A stretch of DNA of 40,927 nucleotides from Coriobacteriia bacterium (GTDB taxonomy: Bacteria > Actinomycetota > Coriobacteriia > Coriobacteriales > UBA8131). Shown here piece by piece: positions 31,665 to 40,287 of this stretch. Where the stretch lies: the NCBI GenBank assembly GCA_009784945.1, contig WQXH01000016.1:1-40927 (forward strand), given 5' to 3'. The stretch's first letter is position 1; every line of letters starts with the position of its first letter. A model generated the notes under the pieces. The model ran no database searches. It was not told the origin of the DNA and worked only from the letters and a program-made list of their open reading frames with translations. Made by a program: the position numbers and the translations under genes.

Positions 31665-34164
31665 TGGGCAGGTATTTTTCGAGAATGCGGTTGAGGTCTT
31701 CGAGACCTACTGGTTTGCCTATGTGCTCGTTCATGCCCACCTTGAGACAGGCGTCAATGTCTTCTTGCAGAGTATTGGCGGTCATGGCTATGATGGGCAG
31801 GCTCGAAACCTCTGCATAGGGCAAGGCTCTAATCTTCTTGGTTGCCTCCAGGCCGTCCATCTCGGGCATCTGCAAATCCATGAAAACCAGGTCATAGTCA
31901 AAGGGTTTACTCTTAACTGCCTCAAAGGCTTCTCTACCGTTAGAAGCACAGTCAATCGTTACCCCGCTCTCTTCCAATAAAGCCAAAACGACCTCGCGAT
32001 TAATCTCGATGTCTTCTGCCAAGAGGACGCGGCAGCCAGAGTGATCAGCCATGATGCCTGGTGCAGGCTCCTCGGCTTCATCTTGCTCCTCAAGCTCTGG
32101 CTCGGGCTGCTCTTCAACCTGGGTCAAACGCTCATAGGCAGCCAGCAACTCAGGTTCGGCTGGCTCGTCAGATAATGACTCAGCGTCTCCTTGAATCTTC
32201 AAGGCCATAGCTTCAGACTCTTCTGCAGTCTGGGGGTCGTCGCAATCGGACACATCGTTGAGTGCAATGATGAAGAAGAATCTCGAGCCCTCGTTTACCT
32301 CCGACTCAACGCCTATATGCCCTCCCATCATCTCTATCAAATGCTTTGAGATGACCAAACCCAAACCGGTACCTCCGTATTTGCGGCTCGTGCCGCTGTC
32401 GGCCTGCTCAAATGTGGTAAACAGATTCTTCTTGACCGAGGGGTGTATGCCAATACCGCTGTCCTCAACCTCAAACATGAGGCGATGCCCCTCGGGCCCG
32501 CAGCCGTGATGCTCAACCCGTAGCGCTACAAAACCTCCAGGTGGCGTAAACTTGATGGCATTTGAAAGCAGATTGCTGAGAGTCCTGGCAAGGCGCTGAC
32601 TGTCGCCCACCAGTATCGTGGGAATCGACTCGTCTATCGAAACGCTATGCTTCAACTCATGTTGCTTAATCCTATGAGCGTGCTCGCTGATGACGGCCCC
32701 TACAGTCTCACGGAGTTCAAACGGCTCTTGCATGAGCGTAAGCTCATTAGCCTGAATGCTCGTCATGTCCAGCACGTCATTGATAATGCCCAGCAACTGC
32801 GCAGAGGCATCGCTGATATGCCCAAGGCAGTAGTCCTTGCGCTCGGTATCTTCGCTGCCAAGGGCTATGGAGGTCATGCCAATGATGGCATTCATGGGAG
32901 TACGCATTTCGTGACTCATATTAGAGAGAAACTCACTTTTAACCTCGCTTGCGCGCACAGCATGATTTAAGGCTTGCTCGCGCTGCTCGCTATAGAGCTC
33001 GCGGGTAAGAGTAGAAGCCAGATTGGTGGCAACGCTTTCGGTGAGCTGAAGATCCTTCTTCGAAAACCCGCTTTGCACGCGCGAAAACTCCAAAGCCAAT
33101 ACTCCCCAAAGCTTGTTTTGGACATGCAGGGGCCACCAGATAAAGGCCTGCACCCCCAGGTTCAAAAGGTTGGCATAGCGCTTGTCACTAGCCTGGCTTA
33201 CACTGGCACAGCCAACCGCAGTATGCTTTTGGCTCTGGCTTATGTCATAGACCTGCCGCATGGACTTTAAGAGAATCTGGGCATGCTTTTGATTGTAGAT
33301 GGGATTGGTTTCTCTGCCATTCCAACAGCTTCTGAGGCAGTCGTCTGCTTCGGCTTTTGATACGTTAATGATAGAAACGCGAGAGGCTTCCATGTAGCTT
33401 CCCAGGTTGGCGATTGACTCACTTACCCTGATACCCAGGTCTTGCTCTGAAGAAAGACTTTGCGAAATCTCATTCATGAGCTTTTGAACGCGCACGCTCT
33501 CTTCGAGCTCCTGCTCTTTTCGAACCTGCAATAACACGTTGGCGCAGGCAGCCAAAATAACAATGGCAATGCACACCAAAAGGATGATGGAAAGATTCCT
33601 GATGCTTGATTCGGTCTGCAAAATCTTATGATCATCTACGCCAACGGCGGCTATGGCAGCTACACCGCCTTGAGAGTCGTATACCGGCGAGAAAGCCGCA
33701 AGACCGTCTTCACTAAATTCCGAGTCATGTAAGCCAGTCCAGACGATAGAGCCACTAAAGGCCGCCTGGTGTAATCTGTTGGGCTCAAAGGGAGGAGCAG
33801 AAATGTCGTAGATGCCTGCTCCGGCGCTACTGGAGATGATGTATTGCATCTCGCCCGAGGGCAATTGTCTGATAAAAGTGACTTCCGTGAGATTATGAAG
33901 CAAGGTAAAGGCGCTGAGCCGGTCTCTGAGACGCTGTCCGGTTTCATTTGCAAGAGCTTCTACATCATTGATGGTTAGTAATACGTCTGCCGCAACAACA
34001 ACCGATGCGGCTTGAGCCTCTGCTCTTAAGCGCTCGCTTCGACTGTCTTCGAGAGACATCAAAAGTGAGTTGAGAGAAAAGCCCGTAAAGAGTGACAATG
34101 CCAACACTACGACAGCCGAAACCAAAAAGAGGACGAGCACTAGTTTGGATCGCTTGTTTGCCAT
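31654..34164 (-). CDS. Hybrid sensor histidine kinase with GAF and receiver domains
   Basis: The 836-residue protein has membrane segments at about 8-30 and 190-212 enclosing an extracytoplasmic sensor with a Cache/PAS-like pattern (FSPVYDSQGGVAAIAAVGVD near 158-177). A GAF domain (about 233-390) follows, then HisKA with His418 (NMSHEMRTPMNAIIG), and the ATPase with N-box NLLSNAIKF (531-539), DSGIGI (568-573) and GGTGLG (597-602). After an acidic linker (about 640-705) comes a C-terminal receiver with phospho-acceptor Asp763 (VFMDLQMPEMDG) and the IAMTAN motif. The ATG has AGGAG upstream. No response regulator or histidine phosphotransfer gene is adjacent, so the output partner is unknown. 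Confidence 0.93.
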   Translation of the reverse strand: MANKRSKLVLVLFLVSAVVVLALSLFTGFSLNSLLMSLEDSRSERLRAEAQAASVVVAADVLLTINDVEALANETGQRLRDRLSAFTLLHNLTEVTFIRQLPSGEMQYIISSSAGAGIYDISAPPFEPNRLHQAAFSGSIVWTGLHDSEFSEDGLAAFSPVYDSQGGVAAIAAVGVDDHKILQTESSIRNLSIILLVCIAIVILAACANVLLQVRKEQELEESVRVQKLMNEISQSLSSEQDLGIRVSESIANLGSYMEASRVSIINVSKAEADDCLRSCWNGRETNPIYNQKHAQILLKSMRQVYDISQSQKHTAVGCASVSQASDKRYANLLNLGVQAFIWWPLHVQNKLWGVLALEFSRVQSGFSKKDLQLTESVATNLASTLTRELYSEQREQALNHAVRASEVKSEFLSNMSHEMRTPMNAIIGMTSIALGSEDTERKDYCLGHISDASAQLLGIINDVLDMTSIQANELTLMQEPFELRETVGAVISEHAHRIKQHELKHSVSIDESIPTILVGDSQRLARTLSNLLSNAIKFTPPGGFVALRVEHHGCGPEGHRLMFEVEDSGIGIHPSVKKNLFTTFEQADSGTSRKYGGTGLGLVISKHLIEMMGGHIGVESEVNEGSRFFFIIALNDVSDCDDPQTAEESEAMALKIQGDAESLSDEPAEPELLAAYERLTQVEEQPEPELEEQDEAEEPAPGIMADHSGCRVLLAEDIEINREVVLALLEESGVTIDCASNGREAFEAVKSKPFDYDLVFMDLQMPEMDGLEATKKIRALPYAEVSSLPIIAMTANTLQEDIDACLKVGMNEHIGKPVGLEDLNRILEKYLPKKN

Positions 34165-34339
34165 GAATTCTCCTATTCAAGCGGCATGTTAACTCTTCTA
34201 CTCTAGCCAACAATTATCGCAGTAGTCAAATTATCACAAAAACTCCATAAAGAATAAAGACCCCCCGGCATTATCATGACAATCTTTCTTGGCGGGTTAC
34301 TGAAGCTGACATAGGTGACAAGCTGACAGGGAAGGTGAC

Positions 34340-34488
34340 AAGGTGACAAAAGGTGACAAGGGGACGGCTGGTGACAGGGAAGGTGACAAGGGGACGGGGC
34401 GTTTGTCACCTTGGAAAGGTGACAAACGCCCCGTCCCCTTGTCACCTTCCCTGTCACCAGCCGTCCCCTTGTCACCTTTTGTCACCTT
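34340..34488. repeat. 149-bp palindrome built from GGTGACA / GGGGACGG modules
   Basis: Two 73-bp arms (34340-34412 and 34416-34488) are perfect reverse complements around a 3-base centre, and similarity continues after an 8-base slip. Each arm is made of short modules: GGTGACA, AAGGGGACGG, CTGGTGACAGGG and GGGGCGTTTGTCACC. Partial extra copies extend to 34535. It occupies the 557-bp gap between two divergent genes (hybrid kinase and degV). The rest of that gap holds only a possible -10 box TATAGT at 34607-34612. The short open frames on both strands inside it are products of the repeat. Confidence 0.95.
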
Positions 34489-34721
34489 CCCTGTCACCAG
34501 CCGTCCCCTTGTCACCTATGTCCCTGTCCCCTTCGTCTGCCAACTGCGATGAACATCTGGTTTTACCGCTTCCGGATTGGTTCTATTTTTTTGCGGCTAA
34601 GGTGCTATAGTACACACAGGGCAAAACAACCGAAGCAGACTCGTTTTAGGCTTGTTCGTGGGTAGAATTTTGCATAACGGAATGCACAAGACACGCACGG
34701 CAAGTAGGAAAGGAACTGATT

Positions 34722-35579
34722 TTGAAGATAGTAACCGACTCATCAATTATGCTGAGCTGCGACCAAGGCAAAGAGCACGGATTAACCATTGTGCCGCTCT
34801 CGGTGTCGATAGGCGGCGAGACTTGGCTGGAATATGAAGAAATATCAAAAGAGGATTTCCTCGAGCGCGTGCGCAATGGAGGTGTTCCCACATCAGCCTC
34901 TCCTTCTTATGCAATGACGCTGGAGGCTTATAGCTGCGATGAAGAGGTCTTGCATATTGCAATGGCCGATGGACTCTCGGGTGCCTATGAAGTTGCCTGC
35001 TCGGCAAGGCTTCAGGCGCGCTACCCCGAAAGAGTAACGGTTCTCAACTCAACTACTCTTTGCATTCCCCATAGAGCCATCGTTTATCGTGCCAAGGAGC
35101 TACTCCAAAAGGGTTTATGCAAAGAAAAGATATTGGATAAACTCCAGCCTATGATGAAGAGCACAACTTCGTACCTGATACCAGAAGACTTTGATTTTCT
35201 CAGGCGAGGAGGTCGCCTTACGCCAATGGCTGCACGCATTGCAGGCATACTCAAGGTGGTTCCCCTTATGGTTCTTACTGAAGACCGTAAGCGGATAGAA
35301 AAAAGGGCAATTGCTCGAACGGTGAGCTCAGCTGCACGAGCGATTATCAAAGACATGTTTAGCTGGGGAGTAGGCGAAACCTACTACATCAGTGTGAGCC
35401 ACGCCGATAACCCTGCGCGCGCCAAGAAGGTTGCAGACCTTATTCAGCTGGCTTTTCCCAAAACGCGCGTGGGTGTCTTTGAGCTGGGGCCAGCGTTTAT
35501 AACGCAGGGTGGACCTGGCTGCGTTGCGGTTCAGTTTGTCGACCTTGCTGAGTCGGGCATCAACCCAGCATTAGCTTAA
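34722..35579 (+). CDS. DegV-family fatty-acid-binding protein
   Basis: The 285-residue protein begins with the family pattern KIVTDSS, has the lipid-head-group segment VPTSASPSYAM near 55-65, LSGAYEVA near 86-93 and FLRRGGRLT near 158-166. DegV/FakB proteins hold a fatty acid and, with FakA kinase, present it for phosphorylation and entry into membrane lipids; no fakA gene is in the window. The TTG start at 34722 has AGGAA 7 bases upstream. The alpha/beta-hydrolase gene follows 10 bases after the stop, suggesting an operon with a lipid-related role. Confidence 0.92.
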   Translation: MKIVTDSSIMLSCDQGKEHGLTIVPLSVSIGGETWLEYEEISKEDFLERVRNGGVPTSASPSYAMTLEAYSCDEEVLHIAMADGLSGAYEVACSARLQARYPERVTVLNSTTLCIPHRAIVYRAKELLQKGLCKEKILDKLQPMMKSTTSYLIPEDFDFLRRGGRLTPMAARIAGILKVVPLMVLTEDRKRIEKRAIARTVSSAARAIIKDMFSWGVGETYYISVSHADNPARAKKVADLIQLAFPKTRVGVFELGPAFITQGGPGCVAVQFVDLAESGINPALA

Positions 35580-35589
35580 GAGGCGCTCT

Positions 35590-36420
35590 GTGCTCAGCTG
35601 TATGGACAGCATGCTCTATCACGAGGTGCATGAATGTAAAGAGAGCAATGAATGGGTCGTTTTAATCCATGGGCTCGGTGGAAATCTCGAAACATGGAAG
35701 GCGCAAATCAGAGCCTTTCGCAAGCACTATAACCTCCTTTTGCTCGACATGCCTGGTCATGGAAAATCCTATGTTTCTGACGAGAGAATGCCCGAGGCCT
35801 TTACCGACACCATGTTTGTTGAATCCACCACAGAGGTGATGGACTCGCTTGGCATTGAGAGAGCTCATTTTGTGAGCATCTCATTGGGATCATCCATTGT
35901 GTTTGCGCTTTTGCATGAAGTGCCCCAGCGTATGATTACTGCTGTTTTTGGCGGCGGGGTAGGGTACGTAAAGGGTGTATGGCGTCTTCTTTTTGACTTT
36001 ACCGTTTTTTTGGGCAAGTATGCACCTTGGTTATTTAACAGAAAGCTGCTGTATAAATTTATCTGCCGAGCAGTCATGCCCAGAAAAGCGCAGGCAAACA
36101 GCAGGAAGCGCTATTATGAGGCGGCAAAAAAACTCTCGCTTAAGGACTTTTGGGCCTGGATGGCCAACATTGCCTATCATCTCAAAGACGAAACGCTCGA
36201 AACGTTTGTAGAAGACTTTAATAGAGAAGGCATCCCCAGCTTTTGGGTAAGCGGCAGTTTGGATTATGTGTGTCGCCCGGGTGTTGAGCAGCTGGTAGCC
36301 AAACTGGACCAGGCCGAGTATCACCTCTCCGATAACGTTGGGCATGTGGTAAACATAGATGGCTGGTCGGTCTTTAACCGAGTAGTATTAGACTGGCTCA
36401 AGCAGCACCCATCGGGGTGA
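35590..36420 (+). CDS. Alpha/beta-fold hydrolase
   Basis: The 276-residue protein has the oxyanion-loop HGLGG (28-32), the LLDMPGHGKS strand-loop (about 53-62), a nucleophile-elbow motif SISLG (about 97-101) that has Ser instead of the usual first Gly, an acid candidate in SGSLDYV (about 219-225) and catalytic His in VGHVVN (about 255-260). A cap domain lies between. The substrate is unknown; the neighbour degV suggests a lipid ester or thioester. GTG at 35590 has AAGAGG 6 bases upstream; ATG codons at 35602 and 35611 are alternatives. Confidence 0.85.
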   Translation: MLSCMDSMLYHEVHECKESNEWVVLIHGLGGNLETWKAQIRAFRKHYNLLLLDMPGHGKSYVSDERMPEAFTDTMFVESTTEVMDSLGIERAHFVSISLGSSIVFALLHEVPQRMITAVFGGGVGYVKGVWRLLFDFTVFLGKYAPWLFNRKLLYKFICRAVMPRKAQANSRKRYYEAAKKLSLKDFWAWMANIAYHLKDETLETFVEDFNREGIPSFWVSGSLDYVCRPGVEQLVAKLDQAEYHLSDNVGHVVNIDGWSVFNRVVLDWLKQHPSG

Positions 36421-36497
36421 GTAACCCAGATAACTCATGAGTTACGCAACCGTGAGCTCCCCTAAAAAGCTACCTTGAATAGTTATCTTAAAAAGCA

Positions 36498-36535
36498 AGC
36501 TGCCACCTTGTTAGCAATCAAACAAGGTGGCAGCT
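36498..36535 (-). terminator. Terminator for the DUF5067 lipoprotein operon, possibly bidirectional
   Basis: A perfect 15-bp stem, AGCTGCCACCTTGTT (36498-36512) with 36521-36535 and an 8-base loop, is followed on the minus strand by TTGCTTTTT. On the + strand the tail is weaker. It lies between the convergent hydrolase and lipoprotein genes. Confidence 0.8.
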
Positions 36536-36573
36536 ATGTGAGCTTTGTTGCCCTACAATGAGAGATTGACTCT

Positions 36574-37221
36574 CTACACAGTGAGAGACTGACTCTCGTC
36601 AATAATACCGCTGAATTCGTCAATGAATTTTATGGTATTGTCGATGAGCTCTTCAATCGTAAACGTCTTGTTGAAGAGCACTTCCTTAGCGTAGTGCCTA
36701 CGATCCAAAACGGTTATTTCTACCGTGTCTTGAGCACTTACCAGTTTCCAACCTAAGAGTACGGTGCTGGTAACCCCAGGCTCAATATTCTCGTAGGTGT
36801 ACGCGCTTGCTCCACGCAGGTAGGCTGTTTGAAGCTCGCGTCCACTTTGAAACACCGAGGCATCCAAAGCGTATCCGTACGAGATGGTTTCTTTGGAGTC
36901 ATTTGAAAACTCACCAACTAAGATAACAACAGGATCGTCCGAATACTCGTCCATTCCAACAAATGCACCCTTTACAACAAAGGAGTAGTCCGATGAGGTG
37001 TCTACTGTGCCAGCAACGATTACATCATCATCATCGTCTTTAGGCGCGTCTTCCTTATCTGATGATTCATTGTCAGAACTCACTTTTTTATCTTCCGCTT
37101 CTTGCTCAATTACCTCGTCACTACCTGGTTCTGGAAAAGCAAGAAAGCAGCCTGTCAAACCAACGAGTGACACCATCATCAATAGACCACAAAAATACTT
37201 TAACAGCGTCAGTTTTTTCAT
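36574..37221 (-). CDS. Lipoprotein with one DUF5067-like domain
   Basis: The ATG at 37221 follows AGGTGGTGA; an upstream GTG lies within that ribosome site. The 215-residue protein has a lipobox LTGC (lipidated Cys25), an acidic Asp/Glu/Lys/Ser linker (about 36-66) and one Ig-like domain (about 75-185). The FVVKGAFVGMDEYSDDPVVILVGEFSNDS pattern is typical of DUF5067/Telomeric-repeat-like Ig lipoproteins of Gram-positive bacteria. Function is unknown. It is 39 bases downstream of a related gene, its probable paralogue. The last codons and stop are part of a 23-bp tandem duplication. Confidence 0.8.
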   Translation of the reverse strand: MKKLTLLKYFCGLLMMVSLVGLTGCFLAFPEPGSDEVIEQEAEDKKVSSDNESSDKEDAPKDDDDDVIVAGTVDTSSDYSFVVKGAFVGMDEYSDDPVVILVGEFSNDSKETISYGYALDASVFQSGRELQTAYLRGASAYTYENIEPGVTSTVLLGWKLVSAQDTVEITVLDRRHYAKEVLFNKTFTIEELIDNTIKFIDEFSGIIDESQSLTV

Positions 37222-37260
37222 ACGAATCACCACCTTTTCTCGTGCTTATACAGCTGGACA

Positions 37261-38115
37261 TTAAGATCCAGAAACATCAATTTTCTTGTCAAGAATCACA
37301 GCCTTATCAAAGCTCCACGAATCAACTGCCTTAATTTCAACAGGGCTGGTGGTGTCATAGAGCTCGTAGACTACCTGTACGTCAATGCTTGCACCTTCCC
37401 TTATGTCAACATAGCTGTTGCTCGAGAGGTCATCGTCGTCTAAGGGGTGCCTCCAGGGCAGGTAGCCTCTCTTAAGAGACATGTCGTTTTGGAAAAGCTC
37501 AAGGTTTACCGCACTACCAAAAGAGGTAGCTTCACTTGAGTTATTGGTAAAGGAAATGGTCATAACAATGAGGTCGCCACCTTCTCCGTCATCGGTAACC
37601 GTTACGTCTTTGACAGCTACTTCGTAGTCGGACTCGGATACTTCTGCCTCTACCGTGGCAAGGTCAATCGTCTCGTTAAGAATCTCTATGACATCGGTAT
37701 AAGAAAGAGTGTCCGAGTTGATGAGCAGCTCTACAATACCCTCTTTGGCAGGAAGCTCAAAGGCCAGTTGACCTGGACCTTCTGCGCCAGGTGCAATGTT
37801 AGCCGATGAAGGCAGGGCGTGAGGGTTGCTGTCTGGGAGATAGCCCATGGCAAGCGGTTTTCCATCCAAGGTAGCAGTTGCAGACATCTGAGCTGCGTAG
37901 GGCGAGAGATTATAATCGGCATTATTCTTGAGCGTCAAATTGATAACGAGAAGCTCACCGCTGTAGCTACCAACGATAAACACCTTATCAATACTTGCTT
38001 CCATTTGTGGCTGTTGTTGACCTCCCCCTCCTCCTCCAATGAGCGCACAACCCGACAAAGCGAGAGAGCACGCAAGGCATAACGCGAGAGCTATGGCCAG
38101 CATTCTTCTTTTCAT
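37261..38115 (-). CDS. Lipoprotein with two DUF5067-like domains
   Basis: The 284-residue protein has a lipobox LSGC (Cys23), a Gly/Gln-rich spacer (about 27-36) and two Ig-like domains (about 38-150 and 160-280). The domains share the patterns LTLKNNADYNLSPYAAQ / ISFTNNSSEATSFGSAV and a downstream LxxGYLP motif. It is exported and tethered to the membrane; function is unknown. The ATG has AAAGGG upstream. It is the first gene of a two-gene operon with the single-domain paralogue. Confidence 0.82.
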   Translation of the reverse strand: MKRRMLAIALALCLACSLALSGCALIGGGGGGQQQPQMEASIDKVFIVGSYSGELLVINLTLKNNADYNLSPYAAQMSATATLDGKPLAMGYLPDSNPHALPSSANIAPGAEGPGQLAFELPAKEGIVELLINSDTLSYTDVIEILNETIDLATVEAEVSESDYEVAVKDVTVTDDGEGGDLIVMTISFTNNSSEATSFGSAVNLELFQNDMSLKRGYLPWRHPLDDDDLSSNSYVDIREGASIDVQVVYELYDTTSPVEIKAVDSWSFDKAVILDKKIDVSGS

Positions 38116-38587
38116 AGTTAAACCCTTTCTTTAGTACGCACTAATAACGATAAAAGCCGCATCCTTCTCATGAAGCAAGCTGCATTTTGCAAACTTGCAT
38201 CGTAATATAATAGCCCAAGTAGCATTTCTCTGCACAAAAAAACTGCAAATATATTCCGCTTCTCATGCCATATTTTTCTGGCCTAAACCATGAGCGATTA
38301 TGTGTCAATTACGCTGTGCGCAACAACTGTGAGCTCTCGAGCTTTATCTTACTGCTCAGACCAACTTACCCCTCATGTCGCTTATCAGTCCAGTTTCCGT
38401 GAATTCTGCCCAAGATAAACTACTGAGAACTACTGAGATTTCAGTCCTTCTAGACAAGCTCGATTCAAGGGTATGTGGTTACTAAAAAGGTCAAGCCAGG
38501 TTCTATAAGCTAGGAAGCTTTGAATTGGGTCACCATATGAAGATGTCTCCTAAAGAAAAGTGTGTCAGCGAGAAACTGAGTTGTACG
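38116..38587. other. 472-bp non-coding stretch
   Basis: No gene is seen. A possible minus-strand -10 box TATTAT (38213-38208) could serve the lipoprotein operon, with a leader of about 90 bases containing a GCAAG...CTTGC hairpin near 38176-38198. The remainder looks more AT-rich than the genes to the left, which marks the start of the toxin-associated segment. Confidence 0.4.
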
Positions 38588-39010
38588 TTAGGTTGCCGTA
38601 GACCTCTGTGCTATATCGGTGCAAATAGTCATATCAGAATCTGAGTACTCAAAACCTGGGTTGATACGAAAGCTCACTTCTCCTTGCTCAAGTTCCTTTT
38701 TCACAAGCAAGGCTTTAGGCGCCTTACCTTTGAAAAGAGAAAGCTCCCCATCAGCCAAAATCTCCTTTAGCTCCAAGTAGTTCTTTCCAGTTAGTCGAGA
38801 GAGTGTTTTGTAGTGAGTTTTCGTTGGGGAGAGATTCTTGAGTGCAAGAATTTCGTAGTTGGTCTCATCTAGCATAATTAAAGGAAAACGCGTTGGAGAC
38901 GTTGTGACCACCTCCCAGCCACAGTTGGGGCATCTGCAAATTAGGCTAGAACCTTTTGTCAAGTTAAGTATATCGTGTCCACATATTGGACATTCACCTT
39001 CATTTTCCAA
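38588..39010 (-). CDS. Zinc-ribbon protein with an L7/L12-like C-terminal pattern
   Basis: The 140-residue protein has two CPxCG knuckles (Cys7/Cys10 and Cys27/Cys30), a classic zinc ribbon. A helix-strand segment of about 62-118 (LSRLTGKNYLELKEIL...) resembles the C-terminal fold of ribosomal L7/L12; I am unsure of that resemblance. The TTG start has AGGTGA 7 bases upstream, and the nearest ATG is out of frame. Its place behind a HINT toxin and two putative immunity genes suggests a role in the same toxin locus, perhaps as an immunity protein for a lost or distant toxin. No function is proven. Confidence 0.7.
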   Translation of the reverse strand: MENEGECPICGHDILNLTKGSSLICRCPNCGWEVVTTSPTRFPLIMLDETNYEILALKNLSPTKTHYKTLSRLTGKNYLELKEILADGELSLFKGKAPKALLVKKELEQGEVSFRINPGFEYSDSDMTICTDIAQRSTAT

Positions 39011-39220
39011 AACTAATCACCTGTTCTAACAAGCATTCTCACCAGGAAGAAAATCTGTCAATATAAAACGAAAATGTCACTGCATGCGAGCTCTAATGCA
39101 TGTGAGTTCTAACACTGAGCCCAGCCTGAGGCAGAGCTCTTGAAATCCTTTATGGGAGAGGGCATCTGGTTTATCTTATCTGTATAGAGTGCTCTGGCTG
39201 CCATGGGTTCCCTTTTTGAG

Positions 39221-39718
39221 CTACTGCTCCTTGCCTATACCGGTTCCAAGCATTTCAAAAAGATTGCCCAAGTCAAGATCCAACAGCCGCCAACAGAGGT
39301 AGGTGATATGGTTGAGAAACACTTCTATTTCTATGTACTGTTCAAGGAGGATTGTTAAGTCTCCACAGCTATTCACTTTTGTATCTACAACCTTCAAACC
39401 GCTCAATGAAGCTAGGCCTACATCTTCTATCCACTCATCGTATCGGTTTGCCCCTTTTGCATCCCAGTCAAAAGCATCGTAATCAAATGACTCGTTTCCT
39501 GATAGCGATTCTGTCGGCTCATACATATCCAAATTGGCAACCAGTATCTTGTTATTGTCTTTGATCCTGAAACTTGAGTACACTTCTAGGGAGTGTTCAG
39601 AATCTCCAAGCTTAAAGATTATCCAGGCCATAGCTTTATTTCTGCCTAATGACAGAATCTGTGAGTCGATAATCCTACTAACGTAGTCATTGGCTCTTGA
39701 AGCATCTTTTTGATTCAT
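39221..39718 (-). CDS. Putative immunity protein, paralogue 2
   Basis: This 165-residue soluble protein is clearly related to the product of the next gene upstream. They share MNQKD.SRAN at the start, AMAW, EPTESL, ESFDYD, NRYDEW and a LKVV...VNS.GDLT segment. I do not recognise a named family. Position directly behind a polymorphic-toxin C-terminus, small size and tandem duplication are typical of immunity genes. The ATG has AAGGA 7 bases upstream. The 210 bases downstream, up to the zinc-ribbon gene, hold nothing recognisable. Confidence 0.75.
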   Translation of the reverse strand: MNQKDASRANDYVSRIIDSQILSLGRNKAMAWIIFKLGDSEHSLEVYSSFRIKDNNKILVANLDMYEPTESLSGNESFDYDAFDWDAKGANRYDEWIEDVGLASLSGLKVVDTKVNSCGDLTILLEQYIEIEVFLNHITYLCWRLLDLDLGNLFEMLGTGIGKEQ

Positions 39719-39766
39719 TGCTTATCCTTACTTTGGAACCATTTTTGGGCGAAGTATGTCACGGGG

Positions 39767-40267
39767 CTAATCTTGCTCTTCGATACCGCTTCCAAGCATT
39801 ACCAGATGGGAAGCGAGCGAGCCACGCTCGAACAACCTCCAGCATTCGTCGGCAGCAGAATTGGCAAAGACCTCAATTGCGATGTTCTGCTCAAAGAGCA
39901 CCGTTAAATCTCCATAGCTGTTCACTCTTGCGCCCACAACTTTCAAGGTGCTGAGCAATGCTGGGTCAAGAGCCCTAACCCATTCATCATAACGGTTTAC
40001 ACCTTGTACATCCCAGTGAAAAGTGTCGTAATCAAACGACTCACTACTCAACAATGATTCTGTTGGCTCAAGCATCTCCATATCAGTAACCAGTATCTCG
40101 CTATAGTCTCTGATTCTAAAACTGCACTGCACATGTAATGCATATTCTGTATCTCCGAATACAAAGCCCATCCAAGCCATGGCTGCAGCTCTACCAATAT
40201 AAAAGCCCTGTGAACCGATAATTCTTTTTACCTGCTCATTGGCTCTTGAAACATCTTTTTGATTCAT
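39767..40267 (-). CDS. Putative immunity protein, paralogue 1
   Basis: The 166-residue soluble protein starts 20 bases after the stop of the HINT-toxin gene, the normal place for a cognate immunity gene. It shares about half of its residues by eye with its downstream paralogue, including EPTESL, SESFDYD, NRYDEWV and VNSYGDLTVL. No signal peptide or membrane segment is present, so it would neutralise the toxin in the cytoplasm. The ATG has an AGGTAGGG purine stretch upstream. The immunity role is inferred from context. Confidence 0.75.
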   Translation of the reverse strand: MNQKDVSRANEQVKRIIGSQGFYIGRAAAMAWMGFVFGDTEYALHVQCSFRIRDYSEILVTDMEMLEPTESLLSSESFDYDTFHWDVQGVNRYDEWVRALDPALLSTLKVVGARVNSYGDLTVLFEQNIAIEVFANSAADECWRLFERGSLASHLVMLGSGIEEQD

Positions 40268-40287
40268 CGCTTTTCCCTACCTATTCA

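Noticed and set aside
34203-34610. Overlapping open frames on both strands with GTGD/SPCHL-type repeats
   Set aside because: They are a by-product of the palindrome; the same peptides appear on both strands.
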